Below are positions 34,525 to 42,102 of a DNA stretch of 42,102 bases, in pieces. The number at the start of each line of letters is the position of its first letter. Positions within the stretch are counted from its first letter, which is position 1. Made by a program: the position numbers and the translations under genes. The notes under the pieces are model-generated. The model saw only the letters and a list, made by a program, of their open reading frames with translations, was not told the origin of the DNA and did no database searches. Origin of the DNA: Acetobacteraceae bacterium AT-5844 (lineage in GTDB: Bacteria; Pseudomonadota; Alphaproteobacteria; Acetobacterales; Acetobacteraceae); NCBI GenBank assembly GCA_000245075.1, contig JH600049.1, forward strand, positions 39,272-81,373, read 5' to 3'.

Positions 34525-36144
34525 ATGTTGTTGCGCCGCCGCCCCTTCCTGCTGACCGCCACCGGCGCCGCCTTCGGCTCCGCCCTGCCCCGCTTCGCCA
34601 TCGCGCAGTCGGACCAGCGCCCCTCCATCACGGTCGCGGTGCAGAAGCTGGCCAATTCCAACACCCTGGAGCCGCTGCGCGAGTCCTCCAATGTCGGCAC
34701 GCGGCTGATGGCCTCCTATGTCGAGACGCTGACGATGCAGGACTGGCTGGGCGATCTCTCGCTGCGCCCCGGCCTCGCCACCGCCTGGCGCCGGGTGGAT
34801 GACCGGACGCTGGAGGTCTCCCTCCGCCCCGGCGTGCGCTTCCATGACGGCCGCACCATGACGGCGGAGGATGTGGTCTTCTCCTTCGGCGCCGAGCGGA
34901 TGGGGCGGGATACCGCGCCCAGCGCCAACCTGTTCGGCAGCGTGCCGACCAACCGCCAGGACAAGGCGGCACCGCCGGAAGTGGCCGCCATCGCCCGCCG
35001 TGCCTTCCCCGGCCTCGCCAAGGTCGAGATCGTTGACCCCAGCACCGTCCGCTTCGTCTTCGACCGCCCGACCCCGGCCATTGAGGGCCGCTTCGCGCAG
35101 AATGCGGGCATGATCGTCTCCCAGGCAGCATTCGAGGCGGCGCCCTCCTGGCTGGACTGGGCGCGCAAGCCGGTGGGCACCGGCCCCTATGCCGTCGAGG
35201 AGTTCCGCCCGGACCAGTCCCTGACCCTGGTGGCGCATGACGCCTATTGGGGCGGCCGCCCGCCGCTGGCGCGCATCCGCTTCGTCGAGGTGCCGGAAAT
35301 CTCCTCCCGCCTGAACATGCTGGCTTCGGGCGAGGCGCAGTTCGCCTGCGACGTGCCGCCGGACCTCATCTCCGAGGTGGAGCGCAACCCCCGCCAGCAG
35401 GTGGTGGGCGGGCTGATCATGAACATGCGCCTCTCGGTGTTCGACAAGACGAACCCGGTGCTGCGGGACGCCCGGGTGCGCCGTGCGTTGACGCACAGCA
35501 TCGACCGCCAGGGCATCGTGGACGCGCTGTGGGGTGGGCGCACCAGCATCCCGCGCGGCGAGCAGTTCGAATTCTATGGCGAGATGTACCAGCAGGACTG
35601 GGAAGCGCCGAAATTCGACCTCGCCGAGGCGCGCCGCCTGCTCAAGGAAGCGAACTACAAGGGCGAGCCCATCCCCTACCGCCTGCTGAACAACTACTAC
35701 ACCGGGCAGGTGGCGACGGCGCAGATCCTGGTGGAAGGCTGGCGCCAGGCCGGGCTGAATGTGCGTATCGAGACCCGCGAGAATTTCCCGCAGGTGCTGG
35801 CCAAGGAGGGCGCGCGCGGCATCTGGGACTGGTCCAACAGCGCCGGCTTCAATGACCCCAGCGCCTCCATGCCCAATGCCCATGGACCCCAGGGGCAGCA
35901 ATGGCAGGTGGGCGCCTGGCAGAACGAGGAATTCGGCAAGCTGTGCGAGGTGCTGAACGGCTCCGTGGACACCGCCGAGCGCCGCCGCGCCTTCCGCCGC
36001 ATGCTGGAGATCGCGGAGCGGGAGGACCCCGCCTACACCGTGCTGCACCAGACGGTGAACTTCACCGCCAAGCTGAAGGAACTGCCCTGGCGCGCCGGCC
36101 AGTCCTTCGGCATGGATTTCCGCGCGCGTAACTGGAAGGCGTGA
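34525..36144 (+). CDS. Periplasmic substrate-binding protein, SBP_bac_5 family
   Basis: A 539-residue peptide/nickel/opine-type binding protein of ABC importers. The N-terminus has RRRPFLLTATG, a Tat-type motif, with a cut near AIAQ. Family features include LEVSLRPGVRFHDGRTMTAE, VGTGPYAVEEF, VRRALTHSIDRQGIV and the long C-terminal lobe. No permease or ATPase gene is adjacent, so it is an orphan here. The GTG/ATG of the glycerophosphodiesterase overlaps its stop. Confidence 0.92.
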   Translation: MLLRRRPFLLTATGAAFGSALPRFAIAQSDQRPSITVAVQKLANSNTLEPLRESSNVGTRLMASYVETLTMQDWLGDLSLRPGLATAWRRVDDRTLEVSLRPGVRFHDGRTMTAEDVVFSFGAERMGRDTAPSANLFGSVPTNRQDKAAPPEVAAIARRAFPGLAKVEIVDPSTVRFVFDRPTPAIEGRFAQNAGMIVSQAAFEAAPSWLDWARKPVGTGPYAVEEFRPDQSLTLVAHDAYWGGRPPLARIRFVEVPEISSRLNMLASGEAQFACDVPPDLISEVERNPRQQVVGGLIMNMRLSVFDKTNPVLRDARVRRALTHSIDRQGIVDALWGGRTSIPRGEQFEFYGEMYQQDWEAPKFDLAEARRLLKEANYKGEPIPYRLLNNYYTGQVATAQILVEGWRQAGLNVRIETRENFPQVLAKEGARGIWDWSNSAGFNDPSASMPNAHGPQGQQWQVGAWQNEEFGKLCEVLNGSVDTAERRRAFRRMLEIAEREDPAYTVLHQTVNFTAKLKELPWRAGQSFGMDFRARNWKA

Positions 36145-36911
36145 TGCGCGCCGCCATGACCCAGATCGCATCTCACCGGGGCGGCGCCATTCTCTGGCCG
36201 GAGAACAGCCTCACCGCCTTCCACCAGACCGCCCTGCTGCCGGTGGAACAGGTGGAGTTCGACATCCACCTCTCCGCCGATGGCGAGGTAGTGGTGATCC
36301 ACGACCCGACGCTGGACCGCACGACGGAGGCCCAGGGCCCCGTCGGCGCGAGGCCGCTGGAGGAACTGCGCCGCATCCGCCTGAAAGGCACGAATGGCGA
36401 GACCATTCCTACCCTGGAGGAAGTGGCTGCGATCTTCGCCCCGACGCCCATCGCCTTGCGCATGGAGCTGAAGACCGGCGCCGATGGCACGCCTTATCCC
36501 GGCCTGCTTGAGAAGGCCGGGGGCATCCTGGCGGAGGCGGGCCTGCTGAGCCGCACTACCGTCACCAGCTTCCGCCTGGCTCTGGCCGCGGAAGCCGCCG
36601 CGGATGCCTGCTTCGGCGGGCGGGCCATCTGGCTGGTCTCCCGCCTGTGCTGGCGGGACCTGGGTGCGGATGGCGTCATTGCCGCCGCCCGGAGCGCGGG
36701 GGTGGGCGCCATCGCGCCACATAGCGGAGATTGCGACGAGGCGGCGGCCGGTGCCTGCCGCGCCGCGGGCCTTTCCATCGGCGCCTATGCGGTGAATGGC
36801 GAGGAGACGACGCGCCGCATCCTTGGCCTCGGTGTCGATGTCTTCACCACGGACGATCCGGTCACGGCGCTGCGCCTGCGGCCGCTCACAGCATCGGGCG
36901 GCCGCCGGTAA
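36144..36911 (+). CDS. Glycerophosphodiester phosphodiesterase
   Basis: A 255-residue TIM-barrel GDPD without a signal peptide, so cytosolic (UgpQ-like). Active-site residues are H11 in SHRGG, E20-N21, E38 and D40 in VEFDIHLSADG and H53 in VIHDPTLDRTT. It cleaves glycerophosphodiesters to glycerol 3-phosphate and an alcohol. ATG 36144 overlaps the upstream stop by one base with GGAAGG close by; GTG 36141 and ATG 36156 are alternatives. Its 3' end overlaps the convergent SDR gene by 26 bases. Confidence 0.92.
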   Translation: MRAAMTQIASHRGGAILWPENSLTAFHQTALLPVEQVEFDIHLSADGEVVVIHDPTLDRTTEAQGPVGARPLEELRRIRLKGTNGETIPTLEEVAAIFAPTPIALRMELKTGADGTPYPGLLEKAGGILAEAGLLSRTTVTSFRLALAAEAAADACFGGRAIWLVSRLCWRDLGADGVIAAARSAGVGAIAPHSGDCDEAAAGACRAAGLSIGAYAVNGEETTRRILGLGVDVFTTDDPVTALRLRPLTASGGRR

Positions 36912-37758
36912 CGGGGATCAGCGCACCGGTCATGTAGCTGGACTCGTCCGAGGCCAGCAGCACATAGGCCGGTGCCAACTCCGAAGGCTGGCCCGCGCGG
37001 CCGAGCGGTGTGTCCCCGCCGAATTCCTTCACATGGTCGGCCGGCATGGTGGAGGGGATCAGAGGCGTCCAGATCGGGCCCGGCGCGACGCAGTTCACCC
37101 GTATGCCCTGCTTGGCCACTAGTTGCGCGAGCCCGGCGGTGAAGTTGGCGATGGCCCCCTTGGTGGTGGCGTAGGCCAGCAGGCTGGGCGATGGGCTCTT
37201 GGCGTTGATCGAGGTGGTGTTCACGATCGTCGCCCCAGGCTTCATGTGCTTCAGCGCGGCCTTGGCGAGATAGAACTGCGCGTGGATGTTGACCCGGAAG
37301 GTCTGGTCCCATTCCTCGTCGCTGATCTCGTCGATCGACTGGTGGGTGCGCTGGAGCGCGGCATTGTTCACCAGCACATGGATGCCGCCGAGCTCCTTCA
37401 CCGTCTTTTCCACCAGCGAGCGGGCGTGGTCGGGATCGGAAATATCCCCGGGCACCACCACCGCGCGCCGCCCGGCTTCCCGCACCCAGCGGGCGGTTTC
37501 CTCCGCATCCTCATGCTCGTCGAGATAGGAGATCAGGACATCCGCGCCCTCACGCGCATAGGCAATGGCGACGGCGCGGCCGATGCCGGAATCGGCGCCG
37601 GTAATGAGCGCGATCTTCCCGGCCAGGCGGCCACTTCCCTTGTAGGAGGTTTCACCATGGTCGGGCTTCGGGTCCATGGCGTTGGTGAAGCCGGGGGGCT
37701 GTTGTTGCTGCTCCGGCTGCGGGGGCTGCGGCTGGGAAGTGCGGGGGTCCTGGGGCAT
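36886..37758 (-). CDS. SDR-family oxidoreductase, stress type (YhdF/YghA-like)
   Basis: A 290-residue classical SDR. The first 30 residues are Gln/Pro-rich and probably disordered, and a conserved region around YKGSGRLAGKIALITG follows. The nucleotide loop is TGADSGIG (53-60), NNAA is at 131-134, and the catalytic S183, Y196 and K200 are kept. This long-N-terminus group includes general-stress glucose/ribitol dehydrogenase-like proteins. ATG 37758 starts the known extension. It overlaps the GDPD gene tail to tail. Confidence 0.9.
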   Translation of the reverse strand: MPQDPRTSQPQPPQPEQQQQPPGFTNAMDPKPDHGETSYKGSGRLAGKIALITGADSGIGRAVAIAYAREGADVLISYLDEHEDAEETARWVREAGRRAVVVPGDISDPDHARSLVEKTVKELGGIHVLVNNAALQRTHQSIDEISDEEWDQTFRVNIHAQFYLAKAALKHMKPGATIVNTTSINAKSPSPSLLAYATTKGAIANFTAGLAQLVAKQGIRVNCVAPGPIWTPLIPSTMPADHVKEFGGDTPLGRAGQPSELAPAYVLLASDESSYMTGALIPVTGGRPML

Positions 37759-37916
37759 GAGAGGTGTTCCCTTCGGTTCCGGATGCAGGGGAAACGCCGC
37801 TCCGTGCCGAGGGTCACATGGAAATGCGCGCCATAAAGGGACGCCGCCTGCCCTGGCCTTACAGGAGGCCATGCCCGAGACATAAGGGGCCTGCCAGCAG
37901 CACGGTGATGGGTGCG

Positions 37917-39125
37917 TTATTGAATGAAGGTCATCATGGCTTTGCGGCAGGCCTCGGCATTCGCCTCGCAGCCGCCTTCCAGCCACCAGGCCCGGGTGCG
38001 GGCGAGAGCCTGCCCCATGGCAGGGCCGGGTGGCACGCCCGCCGCCAGCGCATCCCGCCCCTGAAGAGGGAAGACGGGGCGGGGCGTCTCGCCAATGCGA
38101 TGCCGCAGCGCCTGCCGGTCCATGCCATCGGCTGCTTCCGCCATCCAGGCGAGTTCGGTGGGCACATCTCCCGCTGGCGCCTCGGCCAGCCAACGGCGCA
38201 GCCCTGCCCCTTCCAGCTCCGGCGCCGGGCGCAGGCGCTCATCCAGCAGATGGCGCAGCCGCGTGGCCTCGGCGGTGGAGAAGCGGAGCCGGCGGGCCAG
38301 AGGCTCGGCCTCGGTTCCGGGCTGCAGAAGGGCAGCCAGACGCAGCACGGGCTCGGCCGGTGCCCCTGCTTCCAGCAAGCGGTGAAGGGGCTGTAGCTCC
38401 CCGGCTTCGGGCAAGGTCGCGGGCAGGACGCCACTGTCGCGCATCAGCCGGAGCGCCTCCAGCGGATCGGGCGCCTGCAACAGGCGCTTCAGTTCCATCC
38501 ACACCCGCTCCACCGAGAGCCGTGCCAAGCCGGGCACGGCGGCGCGGATGGCGGCCATGGCATCGGCATCCGGCTCACCCCGGCCATAGCGGGCGTGAAA
38601 GCGGAAGAAGCGCAGGACGCGGAGGTAATCCTCCGCCATGCGGGTGGCGGCGTCTCCCACGAAGCGCACATGCCCGGCCGCGAGATCCCCCCGGCCACCG
38701 AAATAGTCCCAGAGCGCACCCGAGGCATCCATGGACAAGGCGTTGATGGTGAAGTCCCGCCGCGCGGCGTCCTCCCGCCAGTCGGTGCTCCAGGCGACCT
38801 GGGCATGGCGGCCATCGGTCATGACATCCCGGCGGAGGCTGGTGACTTCCACGGGCTGGTGGTTCAGCACCGCGGTGACAGTGCCGTGAGCCAGCCCCGT
38901 CTCGAACACCTTGATCCCCCGCTCCCGCAGCAGGCGGGCGGCCTCCTCGGGAGGCAAGGGCACAGCCACGTCCACGTCATGCACCGCCCGGCCAGCCAGC
39001 AGGTCTCGCACCGCCCCGCCCACGACGCGGGCACCAGGCAGCGCCGCGAGCACAGCGGCGGGCGCGCCTTGAGCGAGCCAGTCGGGGAGTGGAACACGGT
39101 CTTGCGGCGGATCATTGTCTTGCAT
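37917..39125 (-). CDS. cca: CCA tRNA nucleotidyltransferase, class II
   Basis: A 402-residue poly(A) polymerase/CCA-enzyme family protein. GGAVRD (36-41) is followed by the metal-binding HDVDVA (D50, D52). RRDFTINAL near 120-128 and the C-terminal helical domain for the tRNA match class II enzymes. It adds or repairs CCA ends. In many alphaproteobacteria it follows Nudix and DUF1285 genes; here the CsbD-like gene lies between. Length is typical. Confidence 0.94.
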   Translation of the reverse strand: MQDNDPPQDRVPLPDWLAQGAPAAVLAALPGARVVGGAVRDLLAGRAVHDVDVAVPLPPEEAARLLRERGIKVFETGLAHGTVTAVLNHQPVEVTSLRRDVMTDGRHAQVAWSTDWREDAARRDFTINALSMDASGALWDYFGGRGDLAAGHVRFVGDAATRMAEDYLRVLRFFRFHARYGRGEPDADAMAAIRAAVPGLARLSVERVWMELKRLLQAPDPLEALRLMRDSGVLPATLPEAGELQPLHRLLEAGAPAEPVLRLAALLQPGTEAEPLARRLRFSTAEATRLRHLLDERLRPAPELEGAGLRRWLAEAPAGDVPTELAWMAEAADGMDRQALRHRIGETPRPVFPLQGRDALAAGVPPGPAMGQALARTRAWWLEGGCEANAEACRKAMMTFIQ

Positions 39126-39246
39126 GGCGGCGGCAAGGCAGCACGCATGCCACGGCAGCGCAATCGGGACGCATCCAAACCCGCTAACCCGCGTTCACCT
39201 CCCGAGACCGGGCAAGCCAGCCCGTGCAACACAGAGGAGAAGCCAG

Positions 39247-39486
39247 ATGGTTGACGAGAACCGCGTGACCGGCGCCGCCCGCGACGCCTTCGGCCGTGTG
39301 CAGGAAGCAGTCGGCAACGCCACCGGGGATCGCAACATGCAGGGCCGCGGCCTGTCGAACCAGGCTTATGGCCAGGGGCAGAACGCGCTGGGCCAGATGG
39401 CGGATTGCATCCGCGAGCAGCCCCTGACCTCCGTGCTCATCAGCGCGGGTATCGGGTACGTGCTGGGCCGGCTGCGGATTCTGTAA
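39247..39486 (+). CDS. CsbD-like stress protein with a C-terminal membrane anchor
   Basis: A 79-residue protein. Residues 1-35 match the CsbD pattern (NRVTGAARDAFGRVQEAVGN then TGDRNMQ). Residues 58-76 are a hydrophobic helix in the form EQPLTSVLISAGIGYVLGRL, as in DUF883/ElaB-type anchors. The join suggests a stress protein tethered to the inner membrane. GAGGAG lies upstream of ATG 39247, and a terminator follows. It stands opposite to the flanking cca and Nudix genes, so it was probably inserted into a conserved cluster. Confidence 0.82.
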   Translation: MVDENRVTGAARDAFGRVQEAVGNATGDRNMQGRGLSNQAYGQGQNALGQMADCIREQPLTSVLISAGIGYVLGRLRIL

Positions 39487-39549
39487 CTGTCATCCGGTGC
39501 GGAAAGGGTGGCGGGAAATGAACTTCCCTCCCCTTCCTGTTCAGATATC

Positions 39550-39577
39550 GGGGTGCCTCTGACGGGGCACCCCTTTT
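39550..39577 (+). terminator. Rho-independent terminator of the CsbD-like gene
   Basis: Arms GGGGTGCC and GGCACCCC with an 8-base loop are followed by TTTTC. It lies 64 bases after the stop. Confidence 0.8.
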
Positions 39578-39591
39578 CATTATCCGGGCCG

Positions 39592-40188
39592 CTACCGCAG
39601 GACGAGCGCCAGGTTGCGGAGGATGGCCGCCGTCGCTCCCCAGACGAAATGCCGCTCATGCGGCCATACCCAGAATGAGCGTTCGGCTCCGCGAACCTGG
39701 ACCATCCGCTTTTCCGGCAAGGAGGGGTCCAGGAGGCGGGACAGGTCGTATTCAAAGATCAGTTCCACCTCCCCCGGCTCCGGGATCAGCTTCAGCGGCG
39801 GCGGCACGAGGGCGAGCACAGGCGTGATGCGGTAGCCCGTGCCGGTAAGATGATCCGGCAGGCGGCCCCGCACGCGCGGCAAGGCGGGGCCGAGGCCGAT
39901 TTCCTCCCAACTCTCCCGCAACGCAGCCTGCTCGGCGCTCTCGCCGGGTTCCATCCGCCCTCCGGGGAACGCCACCTGCCCAGCATGGGAAGAAAGCTTC
40001 GCCGTCCGCAGGGTCAGCAGCACGGTGGGGGATTCATGCATCACCACCGGCACCAGCACGGCGGATGGAATGGGCGGATAGCCGGTATCCTCCCAACCTT
40101 CCGTAGCGGTCGGCTCGGCCCGTGCCAGGCGGTTAGGGTCGGAGAGGCGCTGGGCGACCTCCTTCGCGGAAAGCAGCGTCGCGCTCAC
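39592..40188 (-). CDS. Nudix hydrolase, CoA pyrophosphatase type
   Basis: A 198-residue Nudix protein. The family prefix SSHAGQVAFPGG comes just before the Nudix box GGRMEPGESAEQAALRESWE (77-99), which has all catalytic Glu residues. This UPF0035 prefix points to NudL/PCD1-like CoA diphosphatases. It would split CoA to phosphopantetheine and 3',5'-ADP. GTG 40188 overlaps the DUF1285 stop (GTGA). Confidence 0.92.
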   Translation of the reverse strand: MSATLLSAKEVAQRLSDPNRLARAEPTATEGWEDTGYPPIPSAVLVPVVMHESPTVLLTLRTAKLSSHAGQVAFPGGRMEPGESAEQAALRESWEEIGLGPALPRVRGRLPDHLTGTGYRITPVLALVPPPLKLIPEPGEVELIFEYDLSRLLDPSLPEKRMVQVRGAERSFWVWPHERHFVWGATAAILRNLALVLR

Positions 40189-40868
40189 TTGGCCGCGGCA
40201 CCCCCCGGCGCGCTTTTGGATGAGCCATTCCTGGAGGTGGAGGAACGCGCGGCACGAGGCTTACGCGGCGCCGGGCGCTCCGCGGGGGCATCGTCGATAG
40301 GGAAGAATACACCCTCGCTCCACACTCCCAGCAGGTCCCGTCCATCGACGCGCTCGGGCTCGGCCAGGGCCACCAGTTCATAGAACACGGCGCGGTTGAT
40401 ACGCGCTTCCAGCCCCGGGCGGACGCTGATGTAGGGTCTGGGCTCCCGCGTGCGAGGGTCGATGGCGACGCGGATGGGATGGTCGTGGTCGGCCGTCACC
40501 ATCTCGTCCAGGTTGGTGCGGAAGGTCAGGCATTGGCGGCCGTCGCATTGCCGCCAATAGACCTCCACGGCGATGAAGGGTGCGTCCTCGACCTCGATCC
40601 GGCCACGCTCGACCGGCGTCTCGAGCCAGAAGCTGCCATCCTCCTCCCGCTTCAGCACCGAGGCGAAGAGGCAGACCAGCTCCTTCCGCCCGATGGGGCT
40701 GCCCCTGTAGTGCCAGCTTCCATCCCGGGCGATGCGCATATCCAGCGGCCCGCAATCATGGCGCGGCCGGGCGGGTCTGGAGGGGGCGGAGGGGTGACCA
40801 GGGCGGAGCCCCGCGAGCGGCAAGCCGCAAGGGTCCGGGGACCGAGGCTGGCAGCAGGCCTCGCTCAC
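40185..40868 (-). CDS. DUF1285 domain protein
   Basis: A protein of about 227 residues whose core begins CGPLDMRIARDGSWHYRGSP and continues with VCLFASVLKREEDG, the DUF1285 pattern. Its two beta domains are known from structures, but the function is unknown. The C-terminal 35 residues are Pro/Ala/Arg/Ser-rich and unstructured. The start is uncertain. GTG 40868 follows AGGAGG by only two bases; TTG 40823 and ATG 40739 are alternatives, but the last would drop conserved CGPLD. It is coupled to the Nudix gene and divergent from moxR. Confidence 0.8.
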   Translation of the reverse strand: MSEACCQPRSPDPCGLPLAGLRPGHPSAPSRPARPRHDCGPLDMRIARDGSWHYRGSPIGRKELVCLFASVLKREEDGSFWLETPVERGRIEVEDAPFIAVEVYWRQCDGRQCLTFRTNLDEMVTADHDHPIRVAIDPRTREPRPYISVRPGLEARINRAVFYELVALAEPERVDGRDLLGVWSEGVFFPIDDAPAERPAPRKPRAARSSTSRNGSSKSAPGGAAAK

Positions 40869-41024
40869 ATCCTCCTGTTGCGGTGCATTCAATGCTTTGT
40901 CCGTACGCCCTGTGGTCATACGCTGGGTCATCAGCTTTCCAAGTCTCGCTCCTGGATACATGGAGACCGGTGGCGGAAGTCGTCCGGCCTCCCATATCCA
41001 GGCTATATAAGGAGCCCGACAGGC

Positions 41025-42029
41025 ATGGTTGAAGTGGCCGCCCCCAACGACCCCACCACCCTCGTCGCGGAAGTCGAGGCACTGGGCGCGCGGCTCGCCC
41101 GCGTCAAGTCCGCGGTTGGCGAAGTGATCTTCGGCCAGCCCATGGTGGTCGAGCATGTGCTGATCACCATACTTTCCGGCGGCCACGTGCTGCTGGTGGG
41201 CGTGCCGGGCCTCGGCAAGACGCGACTGGTGGAGACCCTCGGCACCGTGCTCGGGCTGGATGAGGGTCGCGTGCAGTTCACCCCAGACCTGATGCCAGCC
41301 GATATCCTGGGCAGCGAGGTGCTGGAGGAGACCGGCGAGGGCAAGCGCGCCTTCCGCTTCATCAAGGGGCCCGTCTTCTGCCAGCTGCTGATGGCGGACG
41401 AGATCAACCGCGCCTCGCCCCGCACGCAATCCGCGCTGCTGCAGGCCATGCAGGAGCGGAAAGTGGCGGTGGGCGGGGTCACGCACCCGCTTCCCGCGCC
41501 CTTCCATGTGCTGGCGACGCAGAACCCCATCGAGCAGGAGGGCACTTACCCGCTGCCCGAGGCGCAGCTCGACCGCTTCCTGCTGGAGGTGGAGGTCACC
41601 TATCCGGATGAGGCGGCCGAGCGCGCCATGCTGCTGGCCACCACCGGCGCGCAGGAGGCCAAGCCCCGCGCGGCCCTGACATCGGCCGAATTGCTGGCGG
41701 CGCAGGCGCTGATCCGCCGCATTCCCGTGGGCGAGCAGGTGCTGGATGCCATTCTGAAGCTGGTGCGTGGCGCGCGGCCGGAAAGCGGCTCCCTGGAAGC
41801 GGTGCGCAAGCACCTTGCCTGGGGGCCCGGCCCCCGTGCGGCGCAGGCCCTGATGCTGGCCACCCGTGCCCGCGCGGTGCTGGATGGCCGCCTGGCCCCC
41901 AGTGTAGACGACGTGCTGGCGCTGGCCGAGCCGGTGTTGCGCCACCGCATGGCCCTGAATTTCTCTGCACGGGCCGATGGCGTGCAGCTCTCCGATGTGA
42001 TCGGGGCGCTGAAGGCCAGCCTTGGCTGA
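41025..42029 (+). CDS. MoxR-family AAA+ ATPase
   Basis: A 334-residue AAA+ protein. Walker A is GVPGLGKT (59-66). Walker B includes LLMADEINRASPRTQ (D125, E126), sensor 1 lies in LATQNPIEQEGTYPLPEAQ, and a C-terminal lid domain follows. MoxR ATPases act as chaperones with DUF58/VWA proteins to mature or activate enzymes or envelope functions. AAGGAG upstream supports ATG 41025. The DUF58 gene begins eight bases inside its end. Confidence 0.94.
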   Translation: MVEVAAPNDPTTLVAEVEALGARLARVKSAVGEVIFGQPMVVEHVLITILSGGHVLLVGVPGLGKTRLVETLGTVLGLDEGRVQFTPDLMPADILGSEVLEETGEGKRAFRFIKGPVFCQLLMADEINRASPRTQSALLQAMQERKVAVGGVTHPLPAPFHVLATQNPIEQEGTYPLPEAQLDRFLLEVEVTYPDEAAERAMLLATTGAQEAKPRAALTSAELLAAQALIRRIPVGEQVLDAILKLVRGARPESGSLEAVRKHLAWGPGPRAAQALMLATRARAVLDGRLAPSVDDVLALAEPVLRHRMALNFSARADGVQLSDVIGALKASLG

Positions 42030-42102
42030 GGCCGCCAAACCCGGCGCCACGGCGCGCCCGGCCCTGCCAGCCGGGGCGGCACTGCGCGCGGAGGCGCTGG
42101 GC
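42022..42102 (+). CDS. DUF58 domain protein, 5' end only (cut by window edge)
   Basis: The first 27 codons begin at TTG 42022, overlapping the moxR stop by eight bases. They read Ala/Pro-rich and then ALRAEALG, as in the N-termini of DUF58 proteins next to moxR. The assignment rests mainly on that position; the domain itself is outside the window. Confidence 0.65.
   Translation, partial: MAEAAKPGATARPALPAGAALRAEALG

Noticed and set aside
39140-39246. EcfG-type (GGAAC...CGTT) stress promoter before the CsbD-like gene
   Set aside because: GGGAC and CGTT are present, but the spacing of about 21 bases is too long for this class.
41004-41009. TATATA as a moxR promoter -10
   Set aside because: It touches the ribosome-binding site AAGGAG, so transcription would start after the Shine-Dalgarno sequence.
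40185-42050. 621-codon minus frame spanning DUF1285 and the moxR antisense
   Set aside because: Only the DUF1285 end has family motifs; the rest is a shadow of moxR.

Overview
The window looks like a chromosomal segment of an aerobic, high-GC alphaproteobacterium. The Acetobacteraceae, and in particular a Roseomonas-like genus, fits best; this is inferred from gene content, protein style and very high GC3, not from a marker gene. No rRNA, tRNA, insertion sequence, prophage or CRISPR array was found. Coding density is high and no gap without a gene exceeds 300 bases. The longest gap, about 286 bases at 9732-10017, holds a pair of inverted double-hairpin repeats. The high GC creates many long antisense and out-of-frame shadow ORFs, which are left out.

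Layout. 1-1612: a lipoprotein start (cut by the window edge) and two tandem TerC-family metal transporters, all on minus. 1729-5158: purB, a small His/Pro/Arg-rich exported protein, a UbiK-family coiled coil (minus) and the heptose epimerase hldD. 5192-9731: a tight plus-strand run of lgt, a MidA/NDUFAF7-type methyltransferase, pgeF, a lipoprotein and an HI0607-type shikimate-dehydrogenase-like enzyme. 10018-11903: a zinc-response operon on minus, DUF1826 then a COG0523 GTPase, behind a perfect Zur-type palindrome. 12061-14764: prs, GNAT, beta-class GST and a histidine phosphatase. 14813-17431: an iron-type ABC permease and its binding protein, without an ATPase gene. 17681-20492: rplY, pth, an unknown Ala-rich helical protein and ychF. 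20627-22477: a hybrid histidine kinase with about seven N-terminal membrane helices. 22499-24730 and 24735-25625: DUF4169, a dienelactone hydrolase and a purine-salvage pair (mtnP, guaD). 25729-28373: the cytochrome bc1 operon petABC. 28620-30671: hemF, a VOC protein and a tyrosine phosphatase. 30705-34305: an LprI-like protein, an MsbA-like exporter and an MHS-type MFS carrier. 34525-36911: a Tat-exported SBP_bac_5 protein and a glycerophosphodiesterase. 36886-42102: a stress-type SDR, CCA-adding enzyme, a CsbD-like anchored protein, a CoA-pyrophosphatase-type Nudix protein, DUF1285, moxR and the first codons of a DUF58 gene.

Most of the window is core metabolism and envelope biogenesis: purine synthesis and salvage (purB, prs, guaD, mtnP), LPS core and lipoprotein maturation (hldD, lgt), translation (rplY, pth, ychF, CCA enzyme) and respiration and haem (petABC, hemF, ubiK). 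Neighbouring genes are often coupled by 1-4 base stop/start overlaps, several using TTG or GTG starts.

The strongest candidate for something not yet described is the Zur-box operon. The DUF1826 protein carries an HxD...H...R pattern spaced like the active site of Fe(II)/2-oxoglutarate oxygenases. The operon may therefore couple zinc starvation to a metal-dependent modification chaperoned by the COG0523 GTPase. This is inference and needs structural and conservation checks.
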